Of a stretch of 64,000 nucleotides of DNA, positions 28,706 through 38,300 are shown one piece after another. The stretch comes from Petrotoga sp. 9PWA.NaAc.5.4. GTDB taxonomy: Bacteria; Thermotogota; Thermotogae; Petrotogales; Petrotogaceae. The notes beneath the pieces are model-generated. The model had not been told where the DNA came from. It was given only the letters and a program-made list of their open reading frames with translations, and ran no database searches. The stretch covers positions 1 through 64,000 of the forward strand of contig NZ_AZRK01000024.1 in assembly GCF_002895485.1 (NCBI RefSeq), written 5' to 3'. Each line of letters starts with the position of its first letter. Within the stretch, counting starts at the first letter, position 1. The position numbers and the translations under genes are program-made.

Positions 28706-28796
28706 TGGCGGAGAGAGTGGGATTTGAACCCACGGACAGCTTTTAACCGTCACACGCTCTCCAGGCGTGCGCCTTCGACCACTCGGCCATCTCTCC
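28706..28796 (-). tRNA. tRNA-Ser (anticodon GGA)
   Basis: On the minus strand the gene starts GGAGAGATGGCCGAGTGG, has a 7-bp acceptor stem paired with TCTCTCC, discriminator G, and an encoded CCA (28706-28708). The anticodon loop CTGGAGA gives GGA, reading UCC/UCU. A long variable arm and GGTTCAAATCC T-loop confirm a class II serine tRNA. Confidence 0.97.
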
Positions 28797-28826
28797 ATTA
28801 GTTCTATTAACTTATAACCGAGACTT

Positions 28827-28855
28827 ATTATATCATATTATAATAATCTCGTCAA
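28827..28855 (-). promoter_or_regulatory. tRNA-Ser promoter
   Basis: On the minus strand TTGACG (28850-28855) and TATAAT (28827-28832) with a 17-bp spacer, about 30 bp upstream of the tRNA 5' end. Confidence 0.75.
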
Positions 28856-28867
28856 CTATTAATTTGT

Positions 28868-29917
28868 CTATACTTTGGATAATCCTAAATTTGGTTCAAC
28901 GTCTAAATCTAAATCATCGAACATATTTCTTTGGTACTTCTCATAAGCAGCTCTTGCTATCATTGCTGCGTTATCTGTACAATATTTGAGTTGAGGATAA
29001 TAAATATTCAGTTCATCTCTATAAGTATTCAGTTTTTTTCTCAAGAGGGAGTTAGATGCGACTCCACCAGCTATAACAACATCTTTTATTCCGGATTTTA
29101 GAGCATATTTCGTAACTTTATGAACAAGAGTATCTATTATTGCTTCTTGAAAAGATGCTGCAATATCTTCAATCTTTGCTTTTCTTGAATCTTTTACAAA
29201 ATACAATACAGCAGTTTTCAATCCCGAGAAAGAAAAATCATAACCAACGTTGTACAAAGGTTTTGGAAATTTATAGATACTCTTACCGGACTTTGCTATC
29301 TGATCTATTATAGGCCCACCTGGATATTCTAAATTTAATATTCGAGCCACTTTGTCAAAAGCTTCACCAGCTGCATCATCTCTAGTTTCACCTATTATCT
29401 CAAAATCAAAGTAATCTTTAACCAATAAAATCATCGTATGACCGCCAGAAACTAACAATGTAACAAAAGGCGGTTTTAATTCAGGAAAATCAAGAAAATT
29501 TGCATATATGTGTCCTACTAAATGATTTACACCGATTAACGGAATATTTAAAGATATCGACATTCCTTTTGCAAAACTTGTTCCTATAAGTAAAGAACCT
29601 ATTAAACCTGGACCATAAGACACAGCTATTGCATTTAGTTGTGTAGGTTCAATTTGTGCTTCTTCAAATGCTTTTAAACTCAACTGATAAAGAAACTCCA
29701 CGTGTTTTCTCGCTGCAATTTCAGGGACAACTCCTCCAAAATCTTTATGAATATCTATTTGAGACACTACTAAATTAGAAAGCAACTCATTGTGACCCTT
29801 CAAAATTGAAACTGCAGTCTCATCACAAGAAGTCTCGATAGCAAATATTATAGGTTTCTTTTCTATACTAAGCCGTCTCCTTTCTTTGCAAAGCTGGTTT
29901 TTTGTTTGTAACAACAT
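28868..29917 (-). CDS. tsaD: tRNA N6-adenosine threonylcarbamoyltransferase
   Basis: Catalyses the last step of t6A formation on ANN-decoding tRNAs, together with TsaB, TsaC and Tsa[16 protein letters not shown], the iron ligands in [13 protein letters not shown] and the ASKHA motif [11 protein letters not shown] are clear. The start is uncertain. Family members begin 5-8 residues before IETSCDE, but the only ATGs (29923, 29917) lie inside clpX without SDs and add about 20 odd residues. A good GGAG (29877-29880) precedes an in-frame ATA at 29866, which would give [13 protein letters not shown]. The coordinates given use the ATG at 29917. Confidence 0.9.
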   Translation of the reverse strand: MLLQTKNQLCKERRRLSIEKKPIIFAIETSCDETAVSILKGHNELLSNLVVSQIDIHKDFGGVVPEIAARKHVEFLYQLSLKAFEEAQIEPTQLNAIAVSYGPGLIGSLLIGTSFAKGMSISLNIPLIGVNHLVGHIYANFLDFPELKPPFVTLLVSGGHTMILLVKDYFDFEIIGETRDDAAGEAFDKVARILNLEYPGGPIIDQIAKSGKSIYKFPKPLYNVGYDFSFSGLKTAVLYFVKDSRKAKIEDIAASFQEAIIDTLVHKVTKYALKSGIKDVVIAGGVASNSLLRKKLNTYRDELNIYYPQLKYCTDNAAMIARAAYEKYQRNMFDDLDLDVEPNLGLSKV

Positions 29918-31097
29918 CTTCATCAACAACTATTTTATTGATTTTATTCTTCATTTCAGGTGCTTCATACATTATATCAAGCATTATTTCTTCAAATATT
30001 GTTTTTAGTGCTCTTGCACCTGTTCCTCTTTTAAGAGCCTTTGAAGCTATAACTTTTAAAGCTCCTTCAGTAACTTCAAGTTCTATACCTTCCAATTCGA
30101 GCATTTTTTCATATTGTTTCAATAAAGCGTTTTTAGGTTCCGTTGCAATTCTAATCAAATCATTTTCATCTAGATCTTCAAGAGTAGCGATCACAGGAAA
30201 TCTTCCAACAAACTCAGGAATTAAACCATATCTTATTAAATCATCTTGTATAATATTATTTAACAGTTCTCCTTCTCTTTGCTTGCTATTACTTTTTATA
30301 TCTGCACCAAATCCTAAAGAAGAATCCTTTATTCGATGTTTTATTATATCTGTCAATCCATCAAATGCTCCTCCAACAATGAAAAGAATTTTAGATGTAT
30401 CTACTTGTATAAACTCTTGATATGGGTGTTTTCTACCTCCCTGTGGAGGAACATTCGCAATAGTTCCTTCAACAATCTTCAAAAGCGCTTGTTGAACTCC
30501 TTCACCAGAGACGTCTCGTGTTATTGAAGGATTAGGCGACTTTCTGGCGATTTTATCGATTTCATCTATATATATGATTCCTTTTTCAGCCCTTTGCACA
30601 TCAAAATCGCAAGCTTGCAAAAGTCTTAAAATAACGTTCTCAACATCTTCCCCTACATAGCCCGCTTCCGTAAGAGTTGTGGCATCTGCAATAGCAAAAG
30701 GTACTTCCAAAATTTTTGCCAAGGTTTGAGCGATTAATGTTTTACCTGTTCCTGTAGGGCCTATCAATAATACGTTTGATTTGTCTAATTCTACTTCGGT
30801 AATGTTTTTACTAGAAAATATTCTTTTATAATGATTATAAACAGCAACCGATATTATCTTTTTGGCTTTTTCTTGACCTATAACGTATTTATCTAACTCT
30901 GATTTAATCTTTTGAGGTGTAGGCAGAGTTTTAACACTTTTTTGTTTTTCTTGATCTGCTTTATTCTTATTTTCCTCTACTAACTCACCAAAAAGATCTA
31001 TACATTCATCGCATATGTATATCCCATTTGGCCCAGCGACCAAAGCTCCAGCTTGACTAGAAGGTTTACCACAAAACGAACAATATTTTTCTGGCAT
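29868..31097 (-). CDS. clpX: ATP-dependent Clp protease ATP-binding subunit ClpX
   Basis: AAA+ unfoldase that feeds ClpP. The 409-residue protein has the N-terminal zinc site (Cys6, Cys9, Cys29, Cys32), Walker A GPTGTGKT, pore-1 loop GYVG, Walker [10 protein letters not shown], the RKH loop [10 protein letters not shown] and a sensor-2 region RGTGARALK. The ATG has AGGAGG 9 nt upstream. Its 3' end is close to or overlapping tsaD. clpP is elsewhere in the window (59904-60512), so the pair is not in one operon here. A stray repeat end lies 27 nt upstream. Confidence 0.97.
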   Translation of the reverse strand: MPEKYCSFCGKPSSQAGALVAGPNGIYICDECIDLFGELVEENKNKADQEKQKSVKTLPTPQKIKSELDKYVIGQEKAKKIISVAVYNHYKRIFSSKNITEVELDKSNVLLIGPTGTGKTLIAQTLAKILEVPFAIADATTLTEAGYVGEDVENVILRLLQACDFDVQRAEKGIIYIDEIDKIARKSPNPSITRDVSGEGVQQALLKIVEGTIANVPPQGGRKHPYQEFIQVDTSKILFIVGGAFDGLTDIIKHRIKDSSLGFGADIKSNSKQREGELLNNIIQDDLIRYGLIPEFVGRFPVIATLEDLDENDLIRIATEPKNALLKQYEKMLELEGIELEVTEGALKVIASKALKRGTGARALKTIFEEIMLDIMYEAPEMKNKINKIVVDEDVVTNKKPALQRKETA

Positions 31098-31124
31098 TTA
31101 TTATTCCTCCTACTACATTAAACT

Positions 31125-31150
31125 CACTATCTTTAGAAATTATAAAATCC
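31125..31150 (-). repeat. Solo end of the MITE-like family (upstream of clpX)
   Basis: A short sequence with CTTTAGAAATTATAAAATCC matches the gene-facing end of the family in reverse orientation. It lies 27 nt before the clpX ATG, the same register as the longer copies. The rest of the element is not recognisable. Confidence 0.4.
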
Positions 31151-31199
31151 GCCTATTAAACTTGTTATTTATCTTTATTCTATCAAATCATTGTTAATT

Positions 31200-32093
31200 T
31201 TAATCTAACATACTCATATATTTATCACCGCTATCTGGCGCTATAGTAACTACTTTTCTACCTTTACCTAATCTATTTGCAACTTTTATTGCAGCTGCTA
31301 TGTTAGCTCCAGAAGAAATTCCTACGAATAATCCCTCTTCCTTTGCTAACATGTTTGTCATTTCAAACGCTTCCTCATCATTAATCTGTACTACTTCATC
31401 TACTAAATTAATATCTAAATTATCTGGAATAAAACCTGCTCCTATTCCTTGAATTTTGTGCTTTCCTGGTTGACCTCCCGAAATCACACATGAATTTTGT
31501 GGTTCAACAGCCACAATTCTAACGCAATCTAGAACTAACTTCTTAAGGGACCTTGCAACACCGGTAATAGTACCACCAGTTCCAACTCCTGCAACAAAAG
31601 CATCCAATGAATAATCCATCTGTCTTATTATTTCAGGTCCAGTTGTAACTTCATGAGCATAAGGATTTGCTGGATTAGAAAATTGATTCGGCATAAAACC
31701 TTTAGTTTCTTGAACTATTTCTAAAGCCTTGCTTATAGCTCCTTTCATTCCTTGATCAGCAGGAGTTAAAATCAACTCTGCACCTAATAATTTTAAAATC
31801 TTTCTTCTTTCTTCACTCATGCTTTCAGGCATCGTGAGTATTACTCTATAACCTTTACTTCTACCAATAGCAGCTAAAGCTATGCCAGTATTTCCGCTTG
31901 TAGGTTCAACTATGATGTTTTGTGTATCATTCAGCTGGTTATTAATTTCTGCATGTTTAATCATAAAAAAAGCTGGTCTATCTTTTACACTCCCAGCTGG
32001 ATTGTTCTTTTCTAATTTTACAAAAACCCTTCCCGGTTCAATAAGTCTTGACAAAGTAATTATAGGAGTATTACCTATTGCAGTATAAATCAA
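31200..32093 (-). CDS. cysK: Cysteine synthase (O-acetylserine sulfhydrylase)
   Basis: PLP enzyme that makes cysteine from O-acetylserine and sulfide. The PLP lysine is Lys37 in NPAGSVKDRPA; the substrate loop EPTSGNTGIALA and the PLP phosphate loop GVGTGGTITGVA are intact. At 297 residues it is slightly short at the N terminus but complete. The start is TTG with AGGAGG 8 nt upstream. cysE, which makes its substrate, lies 499 bp upstream on the same strand, separated by a nest of repeat copies. Confidence 0.94.
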   Translation of the reverse strand: MIYTAIGNTPIITLSRLIEPGRVFVKLEKNNPAGSVKDRPAFFMIKHAEINNQLNDTQNIIVEPTSGNTGIALAAIGRSKGYRVILTMPESMSEERRKILKLLGAELILTPADQGMKGAISKALEIVQETKGFMPNQFSNPANPYAHEVTTGPEIIRQMDYSLDAFVAGVGTGGTITGVARSLKKLVLDCVRIVAVEPQNSCVISGGQPGKHKIQGIGAGFIPDNLDINLVDEVVQINDEEAFEMTNMLAKEEGLFVGISSGANIAAAIKVANRLGKGRKVVTIAPDSGDKYMSMLD

Positions 32094-32121
32094 AGAAAAA
32101 TCCTCCTTTTAATCTATTCTC

Positions 32122-32331
32122 TACCTACTTTAGAAATTTCAAAACATAAATTTTGCCAATATTTTAGTTTTAAATTTTTTCAAAAATACTTCCGTAATTC
32201 TAATACTTACTAACTATGAATCTCTTTAACTTCTTTGCTATATGTAGTGAAAAAGAGGTGAGAGCTCCGCCCTGGCCTCGCTATAAATTCAAAACTTCAT
32301 TTTCTGAAAATTATTTTTTTCAAAGTCCTTA
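32122..32331 (-). mobile_element. MITE-like element, copy 7a (upstream of cysK)
   Basis: A full-size 210-bp copy in reverse orientation with the end TACCTACTTTAGAAAT 28 nt before the cysK TTG. Its inner hairpin reads TTTGCTA/TAGTGAA, different from other copies but still paired. The flanks show only a weak 9-bp match (5 of 9). Confidence 0.7.
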
Positions 32332-32530
32332 TCTAATACTTACTAACTATGAATCTCTTTAATTTCTTCGCTATAGGTAGTGAAAGAGAGGTGATGGTTC
32401 CGCTTTAGACCCAACTTTAAATCCAAAAGTCTGTTTTTAAAAAATCCTCATATATAAAATCCCTATTTTTTTGTCATAAACCTATTTTAAATCAAAATAT
32501 TATTTTCCGAAGACCTTCATTTTTAAAATC
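32332..32530 (-). repeat. Tandem partial copies 7b and 7c of the MITE-like family
   Basis: 32332-32465 repeats the hairpin-containing part and outer half of copy 7a, including TACTTACTAACTATGAATCT, with about 15 percent divergence; hairpin TTCGCTA/TAGTGAA. 32474-32530 is a further fragment of the outer end. From 32531 to 32592 only AT-rich sequence is seen. Confidence 0.6.
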
Positions 32531-32592
32531 TCTAATTTATTCACAGATAAGATAAGTCTTTAAGATAAAATCAGACTATAGTAAATATTATA

Positions 32593-33204
32593 TTATATAA
32601 CAAAATCCGAGTTAATATTATTTTCTAATTCATAAAAAGTAGAAGATGGGCAATTAATCTTCTTTATAGTTGCTGGTACACCTACTGCTACAGATTTTGG
32701 TGGAACATCCATCAAAACAACCGAATTTGCACCTATAACAGAGTCATCTCCTATGTATATCCTTCCCAAAATTTTTGCTCCTGCTCCAATCATCACATTT
32801 TTACCTACAATAGGATGCCGATTCCCTGTTGTTACATGTTTTGCTCCCAAAGTAACTCCATGATAGATTAAAGTACCACTGCCAACACTGGCAGTTTCTC
32901 CTATTACTACTCCAAAACCATGATCTATAACCACTCCAGGCTCTATCAAAGCCGCAGGATGTATATCCATCGAATGAAAAACCTTACTTAAAACATATAT
33001 AAAATATGCCAAAGGATAGATTTTATATCTATAAAAGAAATTAGCAAACCTATATGCCATTAATCCATGAAAAGAAACAGAAGTAAAAAATACTTTCCAC
33101 TTACTTTTGGCAACTGGATCTTTCTTTAAATACATTTCTAAATCTTGATTTAAATATCTAAATATTCTACCAAAATCCTTAGCAAAGTTCACCAAATATT
33201 TCAC
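32593..33204 (-). CDS. cysE: Serine O-acetyltransferase
   Basis: Makes O-acetylserine from serine and acetyl-CoA for cysteine synthesis. The 203-residue protein has an N-terminal helical domain and a left-handed beta-helix of hexapeptide repeats: IHPAALIEPGVVIDHGFGVVIGETASVG, then YHGVTLGAKH and GAGAKILGRI. The catalytic His of DHGFGVVIGE is present. The start is GTG with GGGGAG upstream. The size matches the short bacterial SATs. Confidence 0.93.
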   Translation of the reverse strand: MKYLVNFAKDFGRIFRYLNQDLEMYLKKDPVAKSKWKVFFTSVSFHGLMAYRFANFFYRYKIYPLAYFIYVLSKVFHSMDIHPAALIEPGVVIDHGFGVVIGETASVGSGTLIYHGVTLGAKHVTTGNRHPIVGKNVMIGAGAKILGRIYIGDDSVIGANSVVLMDVPPKSVAVGVPATIKKINCPSSTFYELENNINSDFVI

Positions 33205-33233
33205 TTCTTTTCACTCTCCCCGGAGAAATATAT

Positions 33234-33262
33234 ATTATATATAATATAACAAAATTTATCAA
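33234..33262 (-). promoter_or_regulatory. cysE promoter
   Basis: On the minus strand TTGATA (33257-33262) and TATAAT (33234-33239) with a 17-bp spacer, 30 bp upstream of the GTG. No cysteine T-box or SAM riboswitch motif is seen in the short leader. Confidence 0.65.
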
Positions 33263-33324
33263 CTTTCTCAATCCCATTATAAAGGATATTTTTTTCAATT
33301 AAGATATGTTTATTTTAAATATTG

Positions 33325-34200
33325 TTAACTTTTTCTCTCGGCAATATAATTTCCTAACAATATTAAAGTTGCTCCTATCAAAGAATAAACATTCGGAAAG
33401 TTTTTTAAAAGAATAGAATCAGCAATTACAGTCACTATAGGGATTAAAAACAAACTACTCGTGACTGTTCGACTTCCTAATACTTTTATTGCTTTCATCC
33501 ATAAAAAGTAAGCGATTGAAGAACACACAATACCTAAAAACAATAATGAGATAATTATAGAGGGTTTCAACCAAAGTTGATAAATTGGACAGCCGGGTAA
33601 AGTATTTTTTTCTAAAAATAGAAATGGTATAAAAAACAATGTGCCATACATAGTTAAATCTCTTGTAATAATTCCTTCATCTCGATCTTTAATTTTTTCC
33701 AAAAATAAAGTATATAAAATCCAAGAAAAAACGGCACCAAATGCAATTAAATCTCCTAAAGGATTTAATTCTAAAACAAAAGTCCCGTTTAAAATTAGTA
33801 CGGTAACTCCTATAAATCCTATGGTTGTTCCGAAATATCTAATTTTTGAAGAAAATTTTTTCTCAATCAAATCGTTTACTATCAAAAAGAATATAGGAGT
33901 TGAAGAAACTATAAGCGATGTATTTGTCGCTGTTGTAAAAGACAATGCACTGTTTTCAGCTATAAAATAAGTAGTTATTCCAAAAAAACCTGCAAAGATT
34001 AAACTTATTCTTTCTTTTTTAGTATATTTTATATCTTTCCGTACAAAAATTACTAAGATAATAGAAGCTATAGCAAACCTTAAAAATCCCAAAAAAATGG
34101 GAGGTATTACTTCAACAGCTACTTTAGTTGCAATAAAAGAAGTCCCCCATGCGATAATACATATCCACATGTAAATTAAACCTTTGTTTCTTTCAGGCAT
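33325..34200 (-). CDS. EamA/DMT-family transporter
   Basis: A 291-residue membrane protein with about ten spans arranged as two EamA repeats (WGTSFIATKVAVEVIPPIFLGFLRF in the first; FLGIVCSSIAYFLWMKAIKVLGS in the second). Such proteins export amino acids or metabolites at the inner membrane. Being just upstream of cysE on the same strand, cysteine-pathway metabolite export is possible, but cysE has its own promoter and the substrate is unknown. The ATG follows AGGAAGG. Confidence 0.85.
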   Translation of the reverse strand: MPERNKGLIYMWICIIAWGTSFIATKVAVEVIPPIFLGFLRFAIASIILVIFVRKDIKYTKKERISLIFAGFFGITTYFIAENSALSFTTATNTSLIVSSTPIFFLIVNDLIEKKFSSKIRYFGTTIGFIGVTVLILNGTFVLELNPLGDLIAFGAVFSWILYTLFLEKIKDRDEGIITRDLTMYGTLFFIPFLFLEKNTLPGCPIYQLWLKPSIIISLLFLGIVCSSIAYFLWMKAIKVLGSRTVTSSLFLIPIVTVIADSILLKNFPNVYSLIGATLILLGNYIAERKS

Positions 34201-34270
34201 TTATTCCTTCCTTTCCTGAATCCATTTTAATTTCAAAAGTTAATTTTTCAAATACAATCTGTTTAATAAA

Positions 34271-35335
34271 TTATTTTTTTATAAATTCTTGGACTAAAAA
34301 AATGGCTTTTTTACTATTTTTCGAGTCTTCTAACAACATTGTTTTTTCATTTAAATAAATCTTAATATGATCATCCATTCTTGCTAAAATAGATCTCAAT
34401 TTTCTTACGTGTATAGGAACTAAATATTGATTTTGAAAGCTATAAGGTAACTTAAAAGATATTCTCGCATTCTTTTCTTCTTTATATATATAACTATTAT
34501 TCTCTTTTAAAACTAAATAAGCAATGTTACTTTCTGAAAAAGTTGAATATAATTTACTTAGAACATTTTTTAAATCTTTTGTATTCATATCGACTTGTTC
34601 TATGAATTTTTCAAAAATCAATATATTTTTTGAAAATGACGGCTTAGAAGAGCATACTTTTATTAATACCCCAGGGTTTCTAAGAATTATGTTATATTTG
34701 TCAATTCCTAATTCAAGAATATTACTTTTTTTAAGTTGATTTAACGCTTTAACAATATGTCGTGCAGAAATAAAAGGAATTTCTCGATGAAAATCAACTT
34801 TCGTTTCAGAATAAAAAGTGTTTAACTTGTAATAATCTGAAAGATAGCCAAAAACAATTTTTTTGTCATGTGTAAGTATATCTATAATGTCCCCTTCATT
34901 AGCAGAAGCTGAAACAAAGTCCAATTTATCAATAAAGTAACCTAATTCCTTTTTACTAATAACAACGGATTCTCCCGATGTTTCGATACTAATTGCTTCC
35001 TCTTTTTCTATTTTGCTATTTAATCTCATCCCTTCAATTTCGAATATCATTTCTTTATCTTCTAAAGATATTTTTACTAAAGAATTTTCATTGGACTTAG
35101 TACCTTTGATAATTCCTTTTATATATTGAACAGGTATTGAAGCTATACCATCGAAAGGTAAAAATTCTTTAGTTGCACTTAAATAGAGTTTGGCACATCC
35201 ATCAGTAGCATAAATTTTTAAACCTTTGTCATAATAAAAATATACATTCCTGAAAGAAGGTTCTACCGTTCCACAGAAAGCATCAACAAATTTAGTTATT
35301 CTGTGTAATTCCTGAAAAGTTAACCAACCTTCCAT
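34271..35335 (-). CDS. DnaN-like sliding clamp protein (probable, diverged)
   Basis: A 354-residue protein of the size of the DNA polymerase III beta clamp and 5 nt downstream of polC. Three similar modules of about 115 residues can be traced, each mixing VxISxxxL-type strands. The last, VPIHVRKLRSILARMDDHIKI...IFLVQEF, matches the C-terminal clamp pattern (L...A..L........v.i....). Similarity is low, so it could be the main clamp or a specialised paralogue. The direct link to polC supports a clamp role. Confidence 0.55.
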   Translation of the reverse strand: MEGWLTFQELHRITKFVDAFCGTVEPSFRNVYFYYDKGLKIYATDGCAKLYLSATKEFLPFDGIASIPVQYIKGIIKGTKSNENSLVKISLEDKEMIFEIEGMRLNSKIEKEEAISIETSGESVVISKKELGYFIDKLDFVSASANEGDIIDILTHDKKIVFGYLSDYYKLNTFYSETKVDFHREIPFISARHIVKALNQLKKSNILELGIDKYNIILRNPGVLIKVCSSKPSFSKNILIFEKFIEQVDMNTKDLKNVLSKLYSTFSESNIAYLVLKENNSYIYKEEKNARISFKLPYSFQNQYLVPIHVRKLRSILARMDDHIKIYLNEKTMLLEDSKNSKKAIFLVQEFIKK

Positions 35336-35340
35336 AGTTT

Positions 35341-38300
35341 TTATCTCCCAAATAAAGAGATTTGATTTGTTTCTGGTAAATCTTTAAGTACTTCAAGTGC
35401 TTTCAAAGATTCGATATTGGTTTTATTACATCCTGTTTTGGCTATAAAATCTTCTATAGATTTGAATCCTTCTTCTCTTGTTTTTACAATCCTTTCTGCA
35501 GCCTTTTCTCCTAAATTAGGTATTTTGATAAATGGTACAAGAAGAGACTCTTCTTCAATAATAAATCTTTTGGAATCAGATTTATACAAATCAACCATTT
35601 TAAACTTGAAACCTCTCATCATCATCTCTAATGCCAACTCTAAAACGGTCATTTCATTTTTCTTTCGAACATCCAAATCGTTAGTGCGTAATTCATAAAT
35701 TCTTTTTTTGATAGCTTCTTTGCCAGAAAATATAACTTTTAAATTGAATTCATCACCTTTTACAGTAAAATAGGTAGCATAAAATGTTAACGGGTAGTAT
35801 ACTTTAAACCAAGCTATTCTAAATGCCATACTAACATAAGCTGCTGCGTGAGCTTTTGGGAAGAGATATTTGATTTTTTGGCAGGATACAATAAACCATT
35901 CTGGAACTTTTAAATTCCTCATTAATTCTTCATCGCTTTTATCTATTCCTTTACCTTTCCTAACCTTTTCCATAATAGAGAAAGCTTGTTTTGGTTCAGC
36001 TCCTTTAGTTAAAAGGTAATTCATAATATCGTCTCTACAAGCTATAACTTCGTTCAAAGAAGCAACATTGTTATCTATCCAATTTTTTGCGATACCTGCC
36101 CAAACATCTGTTCCATGAGACAATCCAGAAATTCTAACCAATTCAGCAAAACTTTTTGGCCTTGTATCTTCAAGCATTCTTCTAACAAATGTGGTACCAA
36201 ATTCAGGAATACCAAGTGTACCAACAGTTGTTCCCAATTCATCTTTTAGATCTATTTTAAGTTCTTTAGTTGATGAAAATAAACTAAGTGTCTTCTTATC
36301 GTCCATGGGTATACTCATGGGATCTACACCAGTTAAATCTTTCATCATCTTTATAAATGTAGGATCATCATGTCCAAGCGCATCCAATTTGACCAAATCA
36401 TCATGAATAACGTGGTAATCAAAATGAGTAGTTTGAATTTCCGCTTTAGAATCGTTAGCAGGATATTGAATTGGTGTATAATCATATATTTCTTTATCCT
36501 TTGGTACTATCATCAATCCTCCAGGATGCTGTCCAGTAGTTCTTTTAACACCTGTGATGGAATTTGCTATTCTAATAATCTCTGAATTTTTTAAAATACC
36601 TGAATTTTCACAATATTTCCTTGCAAACTCTAAAGCAGTTCTATCTGCTATAGTTGATATTGTACCTGCTCTAAATACATGGTCTTCTCCAAACATTTGC
36701 TCAATAAATTGATGAGCTTTTGCTTGATAATCGCCTGAAAAGTTCAAATCAATATCAGGTATCTTATCTCCTTCAAACCCCATAAAAGTTTCAAAAGGTA
36801 TAGATTGACCATCTTTATTTAATTCACTTCCACATTTTGGACATTTCTTAGATGGCAAATCATATCCGCAACCGTATGAGCCATCCTCGAAAAACTCAGT
36901 ATGTTTGCAGTTTGGGCATATATAATGAGGGGGCAAAGGATTAACTTCAGTTATACCAAGCATAGTAGCTACAAAAGAAGACCCAACAGAACCACGGGAT
37001 CCTACCAAATAGCCATCTTCAATGGATTTTTTGACAATCCTTTCCGCAATAAGATATAGAACAGAATAACCATGTTTTATTATAGAATCTAATTCTCTTT
37101 CTAACCTTTTTTCAACAATTGCTGGTAAAGGGTTGCCATATATCTCATATGCACGTTTAATAGCTGCTTCTCTAACTTCATTCTCTGCATTTTCTATTTT
37201 TGGAGGGTTTAATTTCTTAGACAAAGGTTTGATAATTTCAATTTGTTGAGCTATCTCATTTGTGTTTTTTATTACTATATTTTCTGCCACTTCTTCATTT
37301 CCAAATATTCTTTTTGCTTCATCTATTAATTCATCGGTTGTTCTTAAATATTTGTTTGCATTAATTATCTTCCTTTTATCAGCAAATCTTAAAGTATTAA
37401 GATAAACAATATCTTCTTTATCAAGATAATGTGCATCTGATACCATTACAAGAGGCATATTCAGTTCTTGACTTATATCATATATTGATTTATAAATTTT
37501 TATTATTTGATCTTCTGAAATATTTTTACTAACTTCAAGGGAATCTACGGGTAAAAGTTCTATATAATCGTAAAATTTAGCTATTTCGATTATTTCATCA
37601 TGTGAAGCACCTCTTAGGTAAGCTTCGATAATTTCTCCTTCTTCTGCTGAACTTCCTATCAATAAACCTTCTCTCATTTGAGACAATTCACTTTTAAGTA
37701 TTCTTGGAACTCGGTAAAAATATTTAACATGAGAGTTTGAAACAAGTTTATATAAATTTTTTAATCCTACTTTATTTTTTACTAAAATCGTCATATGAGT
37801 CGGCCTAATTCTCTTATAATCAATAAATTTTTTCAATCTTTCTAATTCCGATAGTTTCTCAACTTTCTTCTTTTTTGCCATCTCCAAAAGTTTTAAGAAT
37901 GCTAAGGCAGTAACATTGGCATCTTCATGAGCCCTATGATGTTCAAAATTACCAAGTTGTAATTCTTCAACTACTTTATCCAACGAATATCCTTTTAAAT
38001 TTAACAGAGATTTCGAAAGTGCCAAAGTGTCTATATAAGTCTGCTCAAAATGCTCATTATAAACCTTTTTAACCCATTCTCTTATAAATCTGTAATCAAA
38101 ATCAGCATTATGGGCAACCAAAACAGTGTTCTCAATAAAACTTAAAAATTTGGGTAACACTTCTTCTATAGTTTTTTCATTTTCTAACATCTCATTTGTT
38201 ATTCCTGTGATATGAGTAGTAAAACTCGATATAGACTTTTTAGGTTTAATTAAACTATGAAACCTTGAAACTATTTTCATATCTTTAATTTTTACAGCAC

